From CAZXCQ01 sp964639275 (GTDB lineage: Bacteria > Desulfobacterota > DSM-4660 > Desulfatiglandales > Desulfatiglandaceae): 64,000 nucleotides of DNA. Below the pieces are notes generated by a model. The model was not told the DNA's origin, ran no database searches, and saw only the letters and a list, made by a program, of their open reading frames with translations. This document shows, piece after piece, positions 1 through 9,457 of the stretch. The position numbers and the translations under genes were made by a program. The stretch is from NCBI GenBank assembly GCA_964639275.1, contig CAZXCQ010000001.1:13314-77313 (forward strand), in the 5' to 3' direction. Position 1 is the stretch's first letter, and the number at the start of each line of letters is the position of its first letter.

Positions 1-1
1 C

Positions 2-541
2 CCGAAGATTCAGCCAGAGGGATATCATGATAGTAATGGAAATTGGATTAAAGGCGCCCCTACAGGGTATCACGTAGTCCATGATATGAATACGGGAGCT
101 GTGTATTGGTATAAAGATGATCCAATTGCCTTTTCTGTAGTATATGTTATTGATGCTTCTGGAAGTATGTCCGGAGCTAAACTATCGGAAGCCAAGGCAT
201 CGGTAAGGGGTGGCCTCGATTATTTGGCCAAGAAAGGAGCCAAAGGCATCGAGATAGCACTATTTTACTTTAGTGGTTGCGGCAACTGCAATTTGGTCCA
301 GCCGTTTACGACCGACTACGAAGGAATTAAGAAAAAGCTTAACTTTTCCGCAAGTGGAGGTACGCCCATAACCTTTTCGCTGAAAAAGGTATCCAACTAT
401 CTCAGAAAGAATGGCAAAGGGGACAGCGGTGAGATCATTCTTCTATCAGATGGCGGAGAAAGCTGCCAAAATCCAAACTCCCCAGAAAAAGTGGCTGGTG
501 ATATTTACGTGAAGAGGAAATATTTTGATAACCTAAAATAG
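2..541 (+). CDS. vWA-domain protein, N-terminal part (5'-partial, truncated domain)
   Basis: The reading frame is open to the left window edge, so the true start and any signal peptide are not visible. The protein carries the first two thirds of a von Willebrand A domain: the MIDAS metal-binding motif DASGSMSG follows a hydrophobic strand (VVYVID), and a second conserved segment IILLSDGGESC comes near the end. It stops soon afterwards (about 17 residues later), before the last strand and helix of the fold, and those are encoded in the next gene. vWA proteins bind protein partners through a divalent metal; the partner is unknown. The split is clear in the sequence. Whether the product works, or is a rearrangement product, cannot be decided here. 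Confidence 0.75.
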   Translation, partial: PKIQPEGYHDSNGNWIKGAPTGYHVVHDMNTGAVYWYKDDPIAFSVVYVIDASGSMSGAKLSEAKASVRGGLDYLAKKGAKGIEIALFYFSGCGNCNLVQPFTTDYEGIKKKLNFSASGGTPITFSLKKVSNYLRKNGKGDSGEIILLSDGGESCQNPNSPEKVAGDIYVKRKYFDNLK

Positions 542-550
542 GAGAGGATT

Positions 551-967
551 ATGAAATCTATATTTGGGCTCATATTGGCGTTATTTCTCTCGGCGGCTTG
601 GATATCGATAGGGCTGGCACAGGGCGGACAGAAGTTGAACGATATGCCTATCCGCATACACGCTATCGGTTTTGATATCAAGAAAGGCTCTGCGGAAGAA
701 AAACAGCTTAAAGGGATAGCAAGAAACGGAGGGGGCTCCTATTATCCTGCATCCAATGCGGAAGAGTTAAATGAAGTGCTCAAAGCTACCGTGGAAAAGG
801 CTATTCTGGAGAGCACTCCTCCACCTCCTCCCAAACAACAACCCCGCTTCCAGGAGGACACCTGGCAGAGCATTCGTGAACGCGATTCCTCCTCGACAGG
901 ACTGGCCGAGGAACCGTTAGAGAGGAGAAAGATACCCAAAGGGCATAGGACCGGTTATGGATTCTAG
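551..967 (+). CDS. exported protein carrying the C-terminal part of a vWA domain
   Basis: This is a 138-residue protein with its own ribosome site (ggagagg) 9 bases after the previous stop. It has a clear signal peptide of about 23 residues (MKSIFGLILALFLSAAW, cleavage near GLAQ). The mature part begins with the strand and helix that normally finish a vWA fold (IRIHAIGFDIKKGSAEEK, then GGSYYPASNAEELNEVL), followed by a proline run (PPPPP) and a charged tail. It therefore looks like the missing end of the preceding protein given its own export signal. The two could complement each other in the periplasm, or this could be the scar of a duplication or deletion. The function is otherwise unrecognised. 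Confidence 0.65.
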   Translation: MKSIFGLILALFLSAAWISIGLAQGGQKLNDMPIRIHAIGFDIKKGSAEEKQLKGIARNGGGSYYPASNAEELNEVLKATVEKAILESTPPPPPKQQPRFQEDTWQSIRERDSSSTGLAEEPLERRKIPKGHRTGYGF

Positions 968-1056
968 CCCGATGCACCCGGGTTTTGGGGTGAAAGGGAT
1001 ACCTAACGCCCGACAATGCGATGTTAACCATAACTGACGGAAAGGAGGGACGAGAG

Positions 1057-4000
1057 ATGGCCCAGCGTCATTCCTTTTTCTTAAGTTTCGTCCTGATCGC
1101 ATTTCTTGTCCTTGCATGGGCAGGGGTGGCTCTTGGGGAGAATCGCGGAATCACCGTCAAGATCAGGGCCTCAAATGACGCCAATGCGCCTGTGAGCGAG
1201 AGCGTTAAACTCTATGACAGCAGCTATGCCCTCGTGATTGGCATCGACAACTACACGGCTGGATGGCCGAAGCTGAAGAACGCAATTGCTGACGCCAAAG
1301 AAGTTGCCGCAGAATTAGAAAAGAGGGGTTTTGAAGTGACCTTTAAGGAAAACCTTGACAGCGCAAATTTGCGGGAAACCCTTAGAGAGTTCTTTCTAAA
1401 GGGGCAGGATCCCAACGCCCGCCTCTTTCTATGGTATGCGGGCCACGGCCATAGCCTCAAGGACGAGGGGTTCCTGGTTCCGGCTGACGCGCCACCTCCG
1501 ACTGCACGCAAGTTCAAACTCAAGTCCATTCACATGCGTGAGTTCGGTAGCTTAATGCGGCTCGCCGAATCAAAACACGTTTTCGCCGTGTTTGACAGCT
1601 GTTTTTCAGGCACCATCTTCAAGACTCGGGCCGGCATGGTGCCTGCTGCCGTCACTCACGCCACGACCAAGCCGGTGAGGCAGTTTTTGGCCTCTGGCGA
1701 CGCCAACCAGGAGGTCCGTGACGACGGTACCTTCCGCAAGGTCTTTTTGAGTGCCCTGCGGGGCGAAAGTCGGGCTGACGCAAATGGGGATGGCTATCTT
1801 CTGGGAAGCGAGTTAGGGCTTTATCTTTATAATGAGGTTACCAATTACACCGAAGAGGCCCAGACACCCCTTTATGGGAAGCTGCAGGATCCGGATTTTA
1901 ACCTTGGCGATTTCGTATTCTTGCTCCCGGACCGGGGTGGGGCTAAAGCCGCCTCCACTGAAGGTCCCAAGGAGGGTGCCACCAAAGCGACTGCGCAGAC
2001 CGGGGAAGACAAGATGGTCGAGATTGCGTTCTGGGCGTCGATTGCGGCAGGCGACGATCCTGCTGAATTTGAAAACTATCTGGAAAAGTATCCCAAAGGT
2101 GACTATGTGACCCTTGCTAGACACAAGATAGAAACGCTACGGGCCCCAAAGCCGGTCCCCCCGGAAGATAAAACGTCGGCAGCCACCGTGACGAAAGGAG
2201 AGAAACAGGCCAAGGTCCAGGAAAAGAAAGAAGAAGAGACCCATTTGCGCATTGGCGCCGATGCCAAGCTCGTGCAGGCAAGTGAAAAATCCCAGCAACA
2301 GGAATGGAGTCCAGTGGCCCCTTCCCAGGCTGAAAAGCCCTTTGTCATCGCAGCAGCAACCGGGCTTGATCAGGTCTTTGCCGGCACAGGCAAACCGACG
2401 GTTCTGAAGAAGGGCACTGAAGCGCCACAGGCCGCCGGGATGAAGGATGGCTATGCGATTGCGCCCGACGCATGGGCACTAAGCGACCCCCAGGGAGACA
2501 GCCTTTACAAGGTGGATGGCAGGTGGATTCACATGAAGGCCAACGGCGGCCACAATATCTGGGACTGCAACCGCGACCTGGCGCCCATCCTGTGGGTAAA
2601 CACGCCTGGGAGGGATAGCTGGACCGCACAGGTGAAATTCGAGCTTGCGGCCCGCATTGGGAACACCCATGTGGGTCTGGTCGTCTGGAATGGGAGGGAG
2701 GAGCGACCCGTCAACGCCCTCTATTTCGGCCCTGTGGGGACAAACCAGATCCAGGTGGCCGGATCTTACCGAGACGGATGCCGAAGCGGGCCGGGTCACC
2801 TGTCAAAGCAGAAGGGCAGCACTGGAGATTTCGCTCTCCATTATACCGGTACCAGGGGATGGCTCCGCATATGCCGGCAGGGGGACCGGTTTACCTTCTA
2901 TTTCAAATCCCCTTTTAAAAGGCAATGGCTTGAGGTAGGATCCCTTCTCACCGAGGCCAAGGATGGCTTTTCCCGTGTGGGCCTAATCACTAAGACGTGG
3001 CGAAATGAGCCGGTTCAGGTATCCTTTGCTGACTTCCGGATCATGCCGGGCCTGACCGGGGTAAAGCGCTGGCAGCCGGCCTATTTTCGCCGGCTTGAAG
3101 AGTCAGGTGAGGCAACTTTTAGAGACAAGGATTTCACCGATTTCGAGTGGAGCGACCCCCAGGGCGATTCGGTCCACGAAATCGTGGGTTCAAAAGTAAT
3201 GTTGAAGGCGAACGGGGGTCATAGTATCTGGGACTGTAACAGAGAGCTCGCCCCTATCCTCTCTGTGGAGACACCGCCGGCCGACACCTGGACAGCACAG
3301 GTGGAATTTGAAATGCCATCGCGCATCGGCAATTCCCAGGTCGGCCTGGTGTTGTGGGACGGGGCAGAACAGCGACCGGTCCACGCCCTTTACTTTGGCC
3401 CAAGCGGTACAAACGAAATCGAGGTAGCCGGATCTTACCGAGACGGATGCCGAAGCGGCCCGGGCCACTTGGCCCAGGTCAAAGGGAGTTCGGGTGACTT
3501 CAGGCTAAAATATGACCGCACCAGGGGGTGGCTCCGCATCACCAAACAGGGCAACCTGGTCAGTTTCTATTTCAAGTCGCCCCACAAGAAGCAATGGCGG
3601 AAAATTGGTTCGCTCTTGACCACCGTAAAGGACGGCTTTGATCGGATCGGGCTGATGGCCAAAACCTGGCGGGGTGAGCCGGTCCAGACAACCTTCTCCG
3701 ACTTCACCCTGATGACAGGCGTGGCCGGAGCCAGGCGATGGATTCCCGATTATTTTGCCAGGCTGAAAAGCGGCAAACCCGAACTGTTTTCTGGAAGGGA
3801 CTTTGTTGATTTTGAATGGAGCGATCCACAGGGAGATTCAGTCCACGAGATTGTCGGGGCAAGAGTCAAGTTGAAAGCAAACGGAGGCCACAGCATATGG
3901 GACTGTAACCGAGAGCTGGCACCCATGTTGACGGTTGAAGCGCCCCCCCGCGACACCTGGGTCACCCAGGTGGATTTCAACATGCCCTCGCGCGTGGGTA

Positions 4001-4401
4001 ACTCCCATGTCGGTCTGGTCTTGTGGAACGGTGCTGAGGAACGACCGGTTCACGCCCTTTACTTCGGCCCTACGGGAACAAACGAGATCCAGATAGCAGG
4101 CTCATACCGCGACGGATGCCGAAGCGGCCCAGATCATTTGGCCAAGGTAGAAGGAAATCAAGGCCAGTTTAGATCCGAGTATAAAGGGACCTCAGGTCGT
4201 CTTCGGATTATCAAGACCGGCCCCAACTACCGGTTCGCCTTCTGGTCGCCCGAGTCAAAGAAATGGGAGGACATGGGGAACGTTGAAACCACGGTAAAGG
4301 ATAACTTCAAACGCATCGGCCTGATCGCCAAGACCTGGCGCAACGAACCGGCTGAGGTAGAGTTCGCCAATTTCATGATCCTGCCAGGGGCCTGGCGATA
4401 A
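1057..4401 (+). CDS. secreted caspase-fold (peptidase C14) protein with three repeat modules
   Basis: Start chosen at 1057 because aaaggaggga lies just upstream and the protein then opens with a signal peptide (SFVLIAFLVLAWAGVALG). The 1114-residue protein has a caspase domain at about residues 57-300: YALVIGIDNY, catalytic His130 in WYAGHGH and Cys182 in FDSCFSG. A short helical segment (about 325-370) is shared with the second caspase at 19001. A low-complexity Lys/Glu/Ala linker follows. Then come three copies of a 223-residue module starting near residues 476, 699 and 922, each with SDPQGDS, ANGGH.IWDCNR and GSYRDGCRSGP. The modules resemble carbohydrate-binding jelly-roll domains, but that is inference. 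Both catalytic residues are present, so protease activity is plausible; substrate unknown. Confidence 0.9.
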   Translation: MAQRHSFFLSFVLIAFLVLAWAGVALGENRGITVKIRASNDANAPVSESVKLYDSSYALVIGIDNYTAGWPKLKNAIADAKEVAAELEKRGFEVTFKENLDSANLRETLREFFLKGQDPNARLFLWYAGHGHSLKDEGFLVPADAPPPTARKFKLKSIHMREFGSLMRLAESKHVFAVFDSCFSGTIFKTRAGMVPAAVTHATTKPVRQFLASGDANQEVRDDGTFRKVFLSALRGESRADANGDGYLLGSELGLYLYNEVTNYTEEAQTPLYGKLQDPDFNLGDFVFLLPDRGGAKAASTEGPKEGATKATAQTGEDKMVEIAFWASIAAGDDPAEFENYLEKYPKGDYVTLARHKIETLRAPKPVPPEDKTSAATVTKGEKQAKVQEKKEEETHLRIGADAKLVQASEKSQQQEWSPVAPSQAEKPFVIAAATGLDQVFAGTGKPTVLKKGTEAPQAAGMKDGYAIAPDAWALSDPQGDSLYKVDGRWIHMKANGGHNIWDCNRDLAPILWVNTPGRDSWTAQVKFELAARIGNTHVGLVVWNGREERPVNALYFGPVGTNQIQVAGSYRDGCRSGPGHLSKQKGSTGDFALHYTGTRGWLRICRQGDRFTFYFKSPFKRQWLEVGSLLTEAKDGFSRVGLITKTWRNEPVQVSFADFRIMPGLTGVKRWQPAYFRRLEESGEATFRDKDFTDFEWSDPQGDSVHEIVGSKVMLKANGGHSIWDCNRELAPILSVETPPADTWTAQVEFEMPSRIGNSQVGLVLWDGAEQRPVHALYFGPSGTNEIEVAGSYRDGCRSGPGHLAQVKGSSGDFRLKYDRTRGWLRITKQGNLVSFYFKSPHKKQWRKIGSLLTTVKDGFDRIGLMAKTWRGEPVQTTFSDFTLMTGVAGARRWIPDYFARLKSGKPELFSGRDFVDFEWSDPQGDSVHEIVGARVKLKANGGHSIWDCNRELAPMLTVEAPPRDTWVTQVDFNMPSRVGNSHVGLVLWNGAEERPVHALYFGPTGTNEIQIAGSYRDGCRSGPDHLAKVEGNQGQFRSEYKGTSGRLRIIKTGPNYRFAFWSPESKKWEDMGNVETTVKDNFKRIGLIAKTWRNEPAEVEFANFMILPGAWR
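2482..4401 (+). repeat. three in-frame tandem copies of a 669-bp coding module
   Basis: Equivalent codons of the SDPQGDS motif start at 2482, 3151 and 3820, exactly 669 bp (223 codons) apart both times. All three copies keep the WDCNR, ALYFGP and YRDGCRSGP blocks, and copies two and three are closest. The strict period suggests duplication without later indels inside the modules. Confidence 0.9.
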
Positions 4402-4475
4402 GATTTCAGGCTGCAAACGAAGCTACATTGCAATTCCGGGAACCTTGCCCAGGCCTTAGGGAAAGGGAGATTCTT

Positions 4476-4504
4476 TTGACATCTAGTCAAGATTCTGTTA
4501 AAAT
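4476..4504 (+). promoter_or_regulatory. sigma-70-type promoter for the 4713 gene set
   Basis: TTGACA at 4476-4481 and TAAAAT at 4499-4504 are separated by 17 bases. The site lies in the 311-bp gap after the caspase gene and about 210 bases ahead of the first gene of the next series. I see nothing else in that gap. Confidence 0.55.
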
Positions 4505-4712
4505 TGTTTTTGTTTTTGATATCGCTTTTATCCGGTTCAAGCAGATAAAGTCAGACCTATTTGGCTTACTTCGCGATATTCTCTCCAGCCCCTTCCGCTC
4601 GGCAATCTCCTGCCAAGAGTTAGGGGTCACAATATTCTGATGCTTGATCAAATTCAATAGAATATTTCATGATTTTCAATTTTTTTCGAAATCAGGTGAA
4701 AGGAGAAATAAG

Positions 4713-5870
4713 ATGAAAGCAAGAGGGAAAAAATGGGTATTTTTGTTAGCCGGTATCTTGTTGCTCTCGTTTCTTTGCAATGCTGCCTGGGCCATAGAAA
4801 CCACCGGCATTGGGGAAGGGAGGACCCGGCAGGAGGCCATAAACAACGCCATCCGGGCGGCAATTGAACAGGCCCTGGGCACGCTTGTGAAATCTGATAC
4901 CCGAGTGAGCCAGGGAAAGCTGATCTATGACCGGATTGCCTCTGCCAGCGCGGGATATGTCAAAAATTATGATGTCTTGGCAGAGGGAAAAGACCCGATC
5001 AGTGAGTTATACAAGGTAAAACTGAAGGTAGAGCTCGATGATCACAAATTGAGGAACGCCGTGGATGAGTTTTTGAAGGACCCTCGGGCTCAACGGGCCT
5101 TTCAGCAGACGCGGTTCGATGAAAGAAAGATCATTGTAGTCTACCAGCCCAGAACCGGCTTTGATCTTCCTGCGAACTCCAAGGGTGTCCTGACCATCAT
5201 GGATCTGATTGAAGACAAGCTGGCAAGTTACGGCTTCAGGGTATTTTTACCAGATCAGCTCGTCCGCATAAGAAAAAGGACAGCAGAGATGGTAGTGGAT
5301 GAAGAGGCGGCCATCAACCTCGGCAGACAGGAAGCAGCAGATGCGGCAGTAGTCGTCAGCTTTGACGGGGCCAAGAGACCCACCTCCGACGGTTATTATC
5401 TGATTATGGTTACCCTCACCTTAAAGGCCCTGGACGTCACCACGGGTGAGCTCTTCGCCAATGTGCAGGATCGAGACAAGACGATTTCCAGGAGCGGCGA
5501 GTATGCAGTTCAGGATGGCGTTGCCCGAGCGGCGATCAAGGTGGGACCAAGGGTCGTGGATCGTCTGACAAAGAAAATCGTAAAACGATTTAGTACAAAG
5601 CGGGCGAAGTTTGTGTCTCTTATATTTAGAAACCTATCTCCACAGAATCAAGACAAGGTAGAAGGCCTCCTGGAGGAAATTGGATGGAGATACCGTGTTG
5701 CCCGTCAAACTGGTAATTATATGGAATTGGAGATTTTTAGTGAGGCAGATCCGACATCAGTAAGGCGGACGATTCGCCAGGCCACGCTTAAGGCAGGTCT
5801 TGGCGTTAGGCCAAGTGAAATGATTGGAAGCCGGGTCATCTTTGACGGAAAGGATACAGGAGGATACTAG
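4713..5870 (+). CDS. exported FlgT N-domain-like protein
   Basis: Start chosen at 4713 because of aaaggag just upstream and an immediate signal peptide (WVFLLAGILLLSFLCNAAWA). The 385-residue protein has an N-terminal segment (IGEGRTRQEAINNAIRAA, then GYVKNYDVL and YKVKLKVEL) typical of the FlgT_N/LPP20-type fold, in which the residues after the signal peptide form an alpha/beta unit found in periplasmic assembly factors. The rest resembles CsgG/TolB-N-like alpha-beta domains. No flagellar genes are nearby, so a flagellar role is not supported. It is followed directly by a lipoprotein gene (the stop touches the next ATG), suggesting co-translation and a joint envelope function. Confidence 0.75.
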   Translation: MKARGKKWVFLLAGILLLSFLCNAAWAIETTGIGEGRTRQEAINNAIRAAIEQALGTLVKSDTRVSQGKLIYDRIASASAGYVKNYDVLAEGKDPISELYKVKLKVELDDHKLRNAVDEFLKDPRAQRAFQQTRFDERKIIVVYQPRTGFDLPANSKGVLTIMDLIEDKLASYGFRVFLPDQLVRIRKRTAEMVVDEEAAINLGRQEAADAAVVVSFDGAKRPTSDGYYLIMVTLTLKALDVTTGELFANVQDRDKTISRSGEYAVQDGVARAAIKVGPRVVDRLTKKIVKRFSTKRAKFVSLIFRNLSPQNQDKVEGLLEEIGWRYRVARQTGNYMELEIFSEADPTSVRRTIRQATLKAGLGVRPSEMIGSRVIFDGKDTGGY

Positions 5871-6833
5871 ATGAGACGCTATGGCCCTTTTTTCGCCACA
5901 TTGCTCTCCTTGTTTTTGATGGCCTGTGCAACCGTCCATGTGCCCACCAGGGGTGCGCTGGTAAAGATCTACAGACCAAACCCCGTAAAAGAGGCCCTGG
6001 TCTGTACGACGAAAGGTGAACAGGGCATCTCTTACATGTACGTGGGTCCCGAGACCGTGGGCGGCAAAGTCAGCGAAGAGGAAAAACAGATCATTGCCCA
6101 GTATGCGCGCGCGGTGTTGGGTCAGACCCGGTTTATAAATCCTGTTTCGGTGCCGTCAACGAACTGGGAATATCCGGATCTGAGCATCAGGGTGCACGAG
6201 TTTTCCGTAAAAACCAACCGCACGAGGGACCGCGTTTTGAGAGACGGTGTCTTTCAGGCCAGCTTTTCCATCCGGCAGGCAGGGATGCTTGAGTGCTCCA
6301 CGAGTGATCCCATCTTGATAGAAAAACACTATGAGAGACCGGCCTATAAGAAAGAACTCCTGCCTTCCCCACGCCGCGTAAAAGAGGCCATGGTAAAAGA
6401 GGCGGTCATGCGCGTCGTTCGGCAGTTTGTGCCGGTTGAGAGCAGTGTGCTGAGGCCCATCAAGACCGAGGGAGAATTGGCATTGAAGGCGGCCCAGATG
6501 ATCGATGCAGGCAACTGCCGGGGGGGCTATGAGGTTGTTAAACCTGTGGCGAATGACCTCCAATGCAAAGATCCGGCCCTGCTTTACAATGCCGGGGTTG
6601 CCCTGGAATGTATGGCCTGGAATGTGGCGAATGATCAGAAGACCCAGGTGCGCTATTTGACACAGGCAAAGGACTATTATCTTCGGGCTGCTATCCTCAG
6701 ACCAGAAGATGCAGACATGCAGAGGGCCATGAAAGAGGTCTCTTATGAACTAGACACCTTCTTTGCCTCTTTCAAACGTCAAAAGGCCACGGGTAAATCC
6801 CTCGACGAATACAGATCCCCCAAGAGCTTTTAG
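5871..6833 (+). CDS. lipoprotein of unknown function
   Basis: The gene begins on the base after the previous stop, with aggagg as ribosome site. The lipobox LMAC gives a lipidated Cys at residue 19. The middle contains alpha/beta sequence; the C-terminal 100 residues are helical and TPR-like (LYNAGVALECMAW..., YYLRAAILRPEDADMQ). No specific family is recognised. The position between two other exported proteins and the tight spacing suggest a shared complex in the outer or inner membrane. The absence of Asp after the lipidated Cys (CAT) is compatible with outer-membrane sorting, as known for enteric Lol systems, but that rule may not hold here. Confidence 0.7.
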   Translation: MRRYGPFFATLLSLFLMACATVHVPTRGALVKIYRPNPVKEALVCTTKGEQGISYMYVGPETVGGKVSEEEKQIIAQYARAVLGQTRFINPVSVPSTNWEYPDLSIRVHEFSVKTNRTRDRVLRDGVFQASFSIRQAGMLECSTSDPILIEKHYERPAYKKELLPSPRRVKEAMVKEAVMRVVRQFVPVESSVLRPIKTEGELALKAAQMIDAGNCRGGYEVVKPVANDLQCKDPALLYNAGVALECMAWNVANDQKTQVRYLTQAKDYYLRAAILRPEDADMQRAMKEVSYELDTFFASFKRQKATGKSLDEYRSPKSF

Positions 6834-6862
6834 CAGACCCTAAGGCGAGAGGAGAAATTTAG

Positions 6863-8185
6863 ATGAAAAGAATCTTATGCCTTCTCACAATCCTGGTTCT
6901 TCTTACAGGGTGTATGCAGGCCATAGAGCAGACAACGGGCATTCAGGTATCCAAGGCCGTAAATCCGGTAATGGAATTGGAGATGGACCTGGTCTTCCTG
7001 GATGAAATCACCGCAACGACCAAACTCAACCAGATGCTCCTCAATCGGATGCCGATCTCTCTGGAAGACCCCTGGCCCGAACTGCTCAATCGCTATTCAA
7101 AGGATCCGGCGGAAAGAGACAAAGAGGCCAAGAAAAAATATGACGCCTGTTTATACAAGCTCTTAAAAGATGACTTCTATTTTTTCAAATTCTATCACCC
7201 GGCCCTCTATTTTGGCTATGTCGGACCCGGGGGCACCAGTGCCCTCCTGTCCCGGGCGATCATTGCAGCCAGGGCCACCCTTATCGTAGAAGCCGCCAAG
7301 GCCATGGGCCGGCGATACGAACATGCCAAGTCTGTTGTGAGCTATTATCCCTTCGGGTGCAAATGTGCCTTTTATGAGCAAAAGTCTGGCGATCTCCAGC
7401 CCGGGTCTCCAGAGTGTCTCGAGATGCGTACCAAAGAGGAATGCACCTTTTTCAATCTCCCTACAGAAGAAACGCTTAACGACTACCTGTTTGAAAAAGG
7501 GGGATTAAAGGCCTGGGTGGACCTAAAGACACCCCGCGAATGTCTCAGGGTAGTAGAAGGCGAGAGCCTGGGGACCTTCAAGCAGGTGTTCTATACACTC
7601 CTTCCGGACTATGTTCGCGACAATATCAGAAGGGTGGATGATGAGGTGCAGGTCGCAGAGGCAGACCTGGAAGAGATAAAGGCCAGGCTTAAGGAAAAGG
7701 AGCTGTCAAAAGGAGAAAGGGCCCGGCTTGAAAAGAGGGAGGAAGAATTAGAAAAGGAGGTGGACGTCAAGGCGGCAATACAGCAAAAACTATATAAGGA
7801 AGCGATTGGTACCGTGGAAGTCACACCGGAAAAGGTCAAGAAAGCCAAAAAACTCCTGGGTGTTGCATCTTATATAGATGACGGCTTCTCACTGGTCTCT
7901 GCCGCAATGACGGCCTTGACCGTCAAAATGGTAGACGACATATTAATATTTGCCCGGTTTGATGCAAACCAGATTGCAAACAGCATCGGTTACTTGGCTG
8001 CCCAGGGCATTGCAAGCGGTCCTGACGCCCAGAAAAGGGGAAAAATCCTGGCCAAGCGATTTGCCAGTCTGTTTGTCAACTATCCCCAGGTCTGGGGGTA
8101 CGCCATAGCACAGAAGTATCAGGCATCAATGTACCTGGACTATTTAGAGGCGTTGGCAAAGATGGAACACAAGGTTAAGGGATGA
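6863..8185 (+). CDS. lipoprotein with coiled-coil segment, unknown function
   Basis: A 440-residue protein starting after a gagagga ribosome site, with lipobox LTGC near residue 17. It has several Cys in the central part (FGCKCAFYEQ, PECLEMRTKEECTFF) and a highly charged Lys/Glu coiled coil at about 260-310, then a more hydrophobic C-terminal helical region. I do not recognise a family. It lies in the same-strand series of exported proteins with a 29-bp gap before it and 48 bp after it. It could be a structural lipoprotein of the same envelope assembly; that is inference from context. Confidence 0.65.
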   Translation: MKRILCLLTILVLLTGCMQAIEQTTGIQVSKAVNPVMELEMDLVFLDEITATTKLNQMLLNRMPISLEDPWPELLNRYSKDPAERDKEAKKKYDACLYKLLKDDFYFFKFYHPALYFGYVGPGGTSALLSRAIIAARATLIVEAAKAMGRRYEHAKSVVSYYPFGCKCAFYEQKSGDLQPGSPECLEMRTKEECTFFNLPTEETLNDYLFEKGGLKAWVDLKTPRECLRVVEGESLGTFKQVFYTLLPDYVRDNIRRVDDEVQVAEADLEEIKARLKEKELSKGERARLEKREEELEKEVDVKAAIQQKLYKEAIGTVEVTPEKVKKAKKLLGVASYIDDGFSLVSAAMTALTVKMVDDILIFARFDANQIANSIGYLAAQGIASGPDAQKRGKILAKRFASLFVNYPQVWGYAIAQKYQASMYLDYLEALAKMEHKVKG

Positions 8186-8233
8186 TAGATGAGAATTGCG
8201 AACCATAACCCGCTGAAGAAAAGGGGGAGAACC

Positions 8234-9436
8234 ATGAAGAAGCATCTGACATTGATATGGGTCGTGGGATTTGTCTGGTTGGTGGGGGGCTGCGCTCCAA
8301 AGCCTATTACGCCTGTCTCACCCGAAGACAACCCGGCCCATCATTACCTGATGGGGATGGAACTGGTTGACAAGAATGATCTGACAGAGGCCTCAGCCCG
8401 ATTTGAAAGGTCGCTAAAACTGGAGCCAAACTACGCCCCTGCCCTTGCGGGGAAGGCCCTGGTCGCGGCCGTTAGGACCCAAACAGAGCAGGACATCGGG
8501 CATAAGTCGGTAGAACTGAAAAGGGCGCTGGACCTGTTGGACGATGCCGGGGATGAAGCCAAGGGAGACTCCCAGAAGTTCATTGTACAGGTCACCGGCA
8601 TTCGGGTTTATACGCACGCCACGCCCAAAAAGTGGATCAAAGAGGCAGAAAGGTGTTACAAAAAGGCCCAAAAGCTTGATCAGGTTAAGCCGGCGGAGTT
8701 GCCTTATTACCAGAGAAAGCAGGCGGCCGATTACTTTATGGGCGTTGCCTATTTCAAAGGGTTGCGCTTCAGAGATGCCGAGGAAACCCTGGGTGTGGTC
8801 CTGAGTGCCACTCCGGGCCGCTGGCACGAACCGGCCAACCAGCTCTATAAGAGGGTGCAGAAGATCACCCGGGCAGCCGCCAATTTCACGCTGACCGATG
8901 TGGCAAAGCGTATTGCCATAAAGGACGATGTGGACCGGGCCGATGTGGCGGCTCTCCTTGTGGATGAAATCCATCTGGACCGGTTTCTGGCGGGTCGAAT
9001 CCCCGTTCCCGCAAAGCAGTCAGAACCAGCCTTTGTGCCGGCCGATATAACCGACAATATGTTTAAGCCGGAGATTTTGATCGCACTGAAATGGGGTTTA
9101 CGCGGGCTTGAACCCCTTTATAACAATACCTCAAAGGCCTATCTCTTCTATCCCAAAAGACCGGTGACGCGAAAAGAACTGGCCTTTATCCTGGAGGATC
9201 TGTTGATAAAGATTACAGGGGATAAGTCTTTGGCCACAAAGTATTTTGGCCAAAAGAATTCACCATTTCCTGATGTCCCTGCCACCTCTTCGTCATTTAA
9301 TGCCGCCATGAATGCAGTGACCAGAGGGCTTATGGAACCCGATCTCTCAGGGGCATTCAGACCCGACGACAATGCAGATGGTGCGGAGTTGTTGTTGGCC
9401 GTAACGCGTCTGAGAAATGTCATGAACGTCCATTAA
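8234..9436 (+). CDS. TPR lipoprotein with SLH-like C-terminus
   Basis: Start chosen at 8234 (aaaagggggag upstream), giving a signal sequence with lipobox VGGC. Residues about 30-220 contain TPR-type helical pairs (HHYLMGMELVDKNDLTEASA, FERSLKLEPNYAPALAGKAL). The last 180 residues resemble S-layer-homology repeats: RPVTRKELAFILEDLL, SPFPDVPATSSSFNAAMNAV and GAFRPDDNADGAELLLAV. SLH units bind cell-wall polymers in many bacteria, so the protein may tether TPR-bound partners to the wall or outer membrane. It belongs to the same series of envelope genes; 21 bp separate it from the next. Confidence 0.75.
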   Translation: MKKHLTLIWVVGFVWLVGGCAPKPITPVSPEDNPAHHYLMGMELVDKNDLTEASARFERSLKLEPNYAPALAGKALVAAVRTQTEQDIGHKSVELKRALDLLDDAGDEAKGDSQKFIVQVTGIRVYTHATPKKWIKEAERCYKKAQKLDQVKPAELPYYQRKQAADYFMGVAYFKGLRFRDAEETLGVVLSATPGRWHEPANQLYKRVQKITRAAANFTLTDVAKRIAIKDDVDRADVAALLVDEIHLDRFLAGRIPVPAKQSEPAFVPADITDNMFKPEILIALKWGLRGLEPLYNNTSKAYLFYPKRPVTRKELAFILEDLLIKITGDKSLATKYFGQKNSPFPDVPATSSSFNAAMNAVTRGLMEPDLSGAFRPDDNADGAELLLAVTRLRNVMNVH

Positions 9437-9457
9437 GGGAAGGAGAGGAGGATTGTC

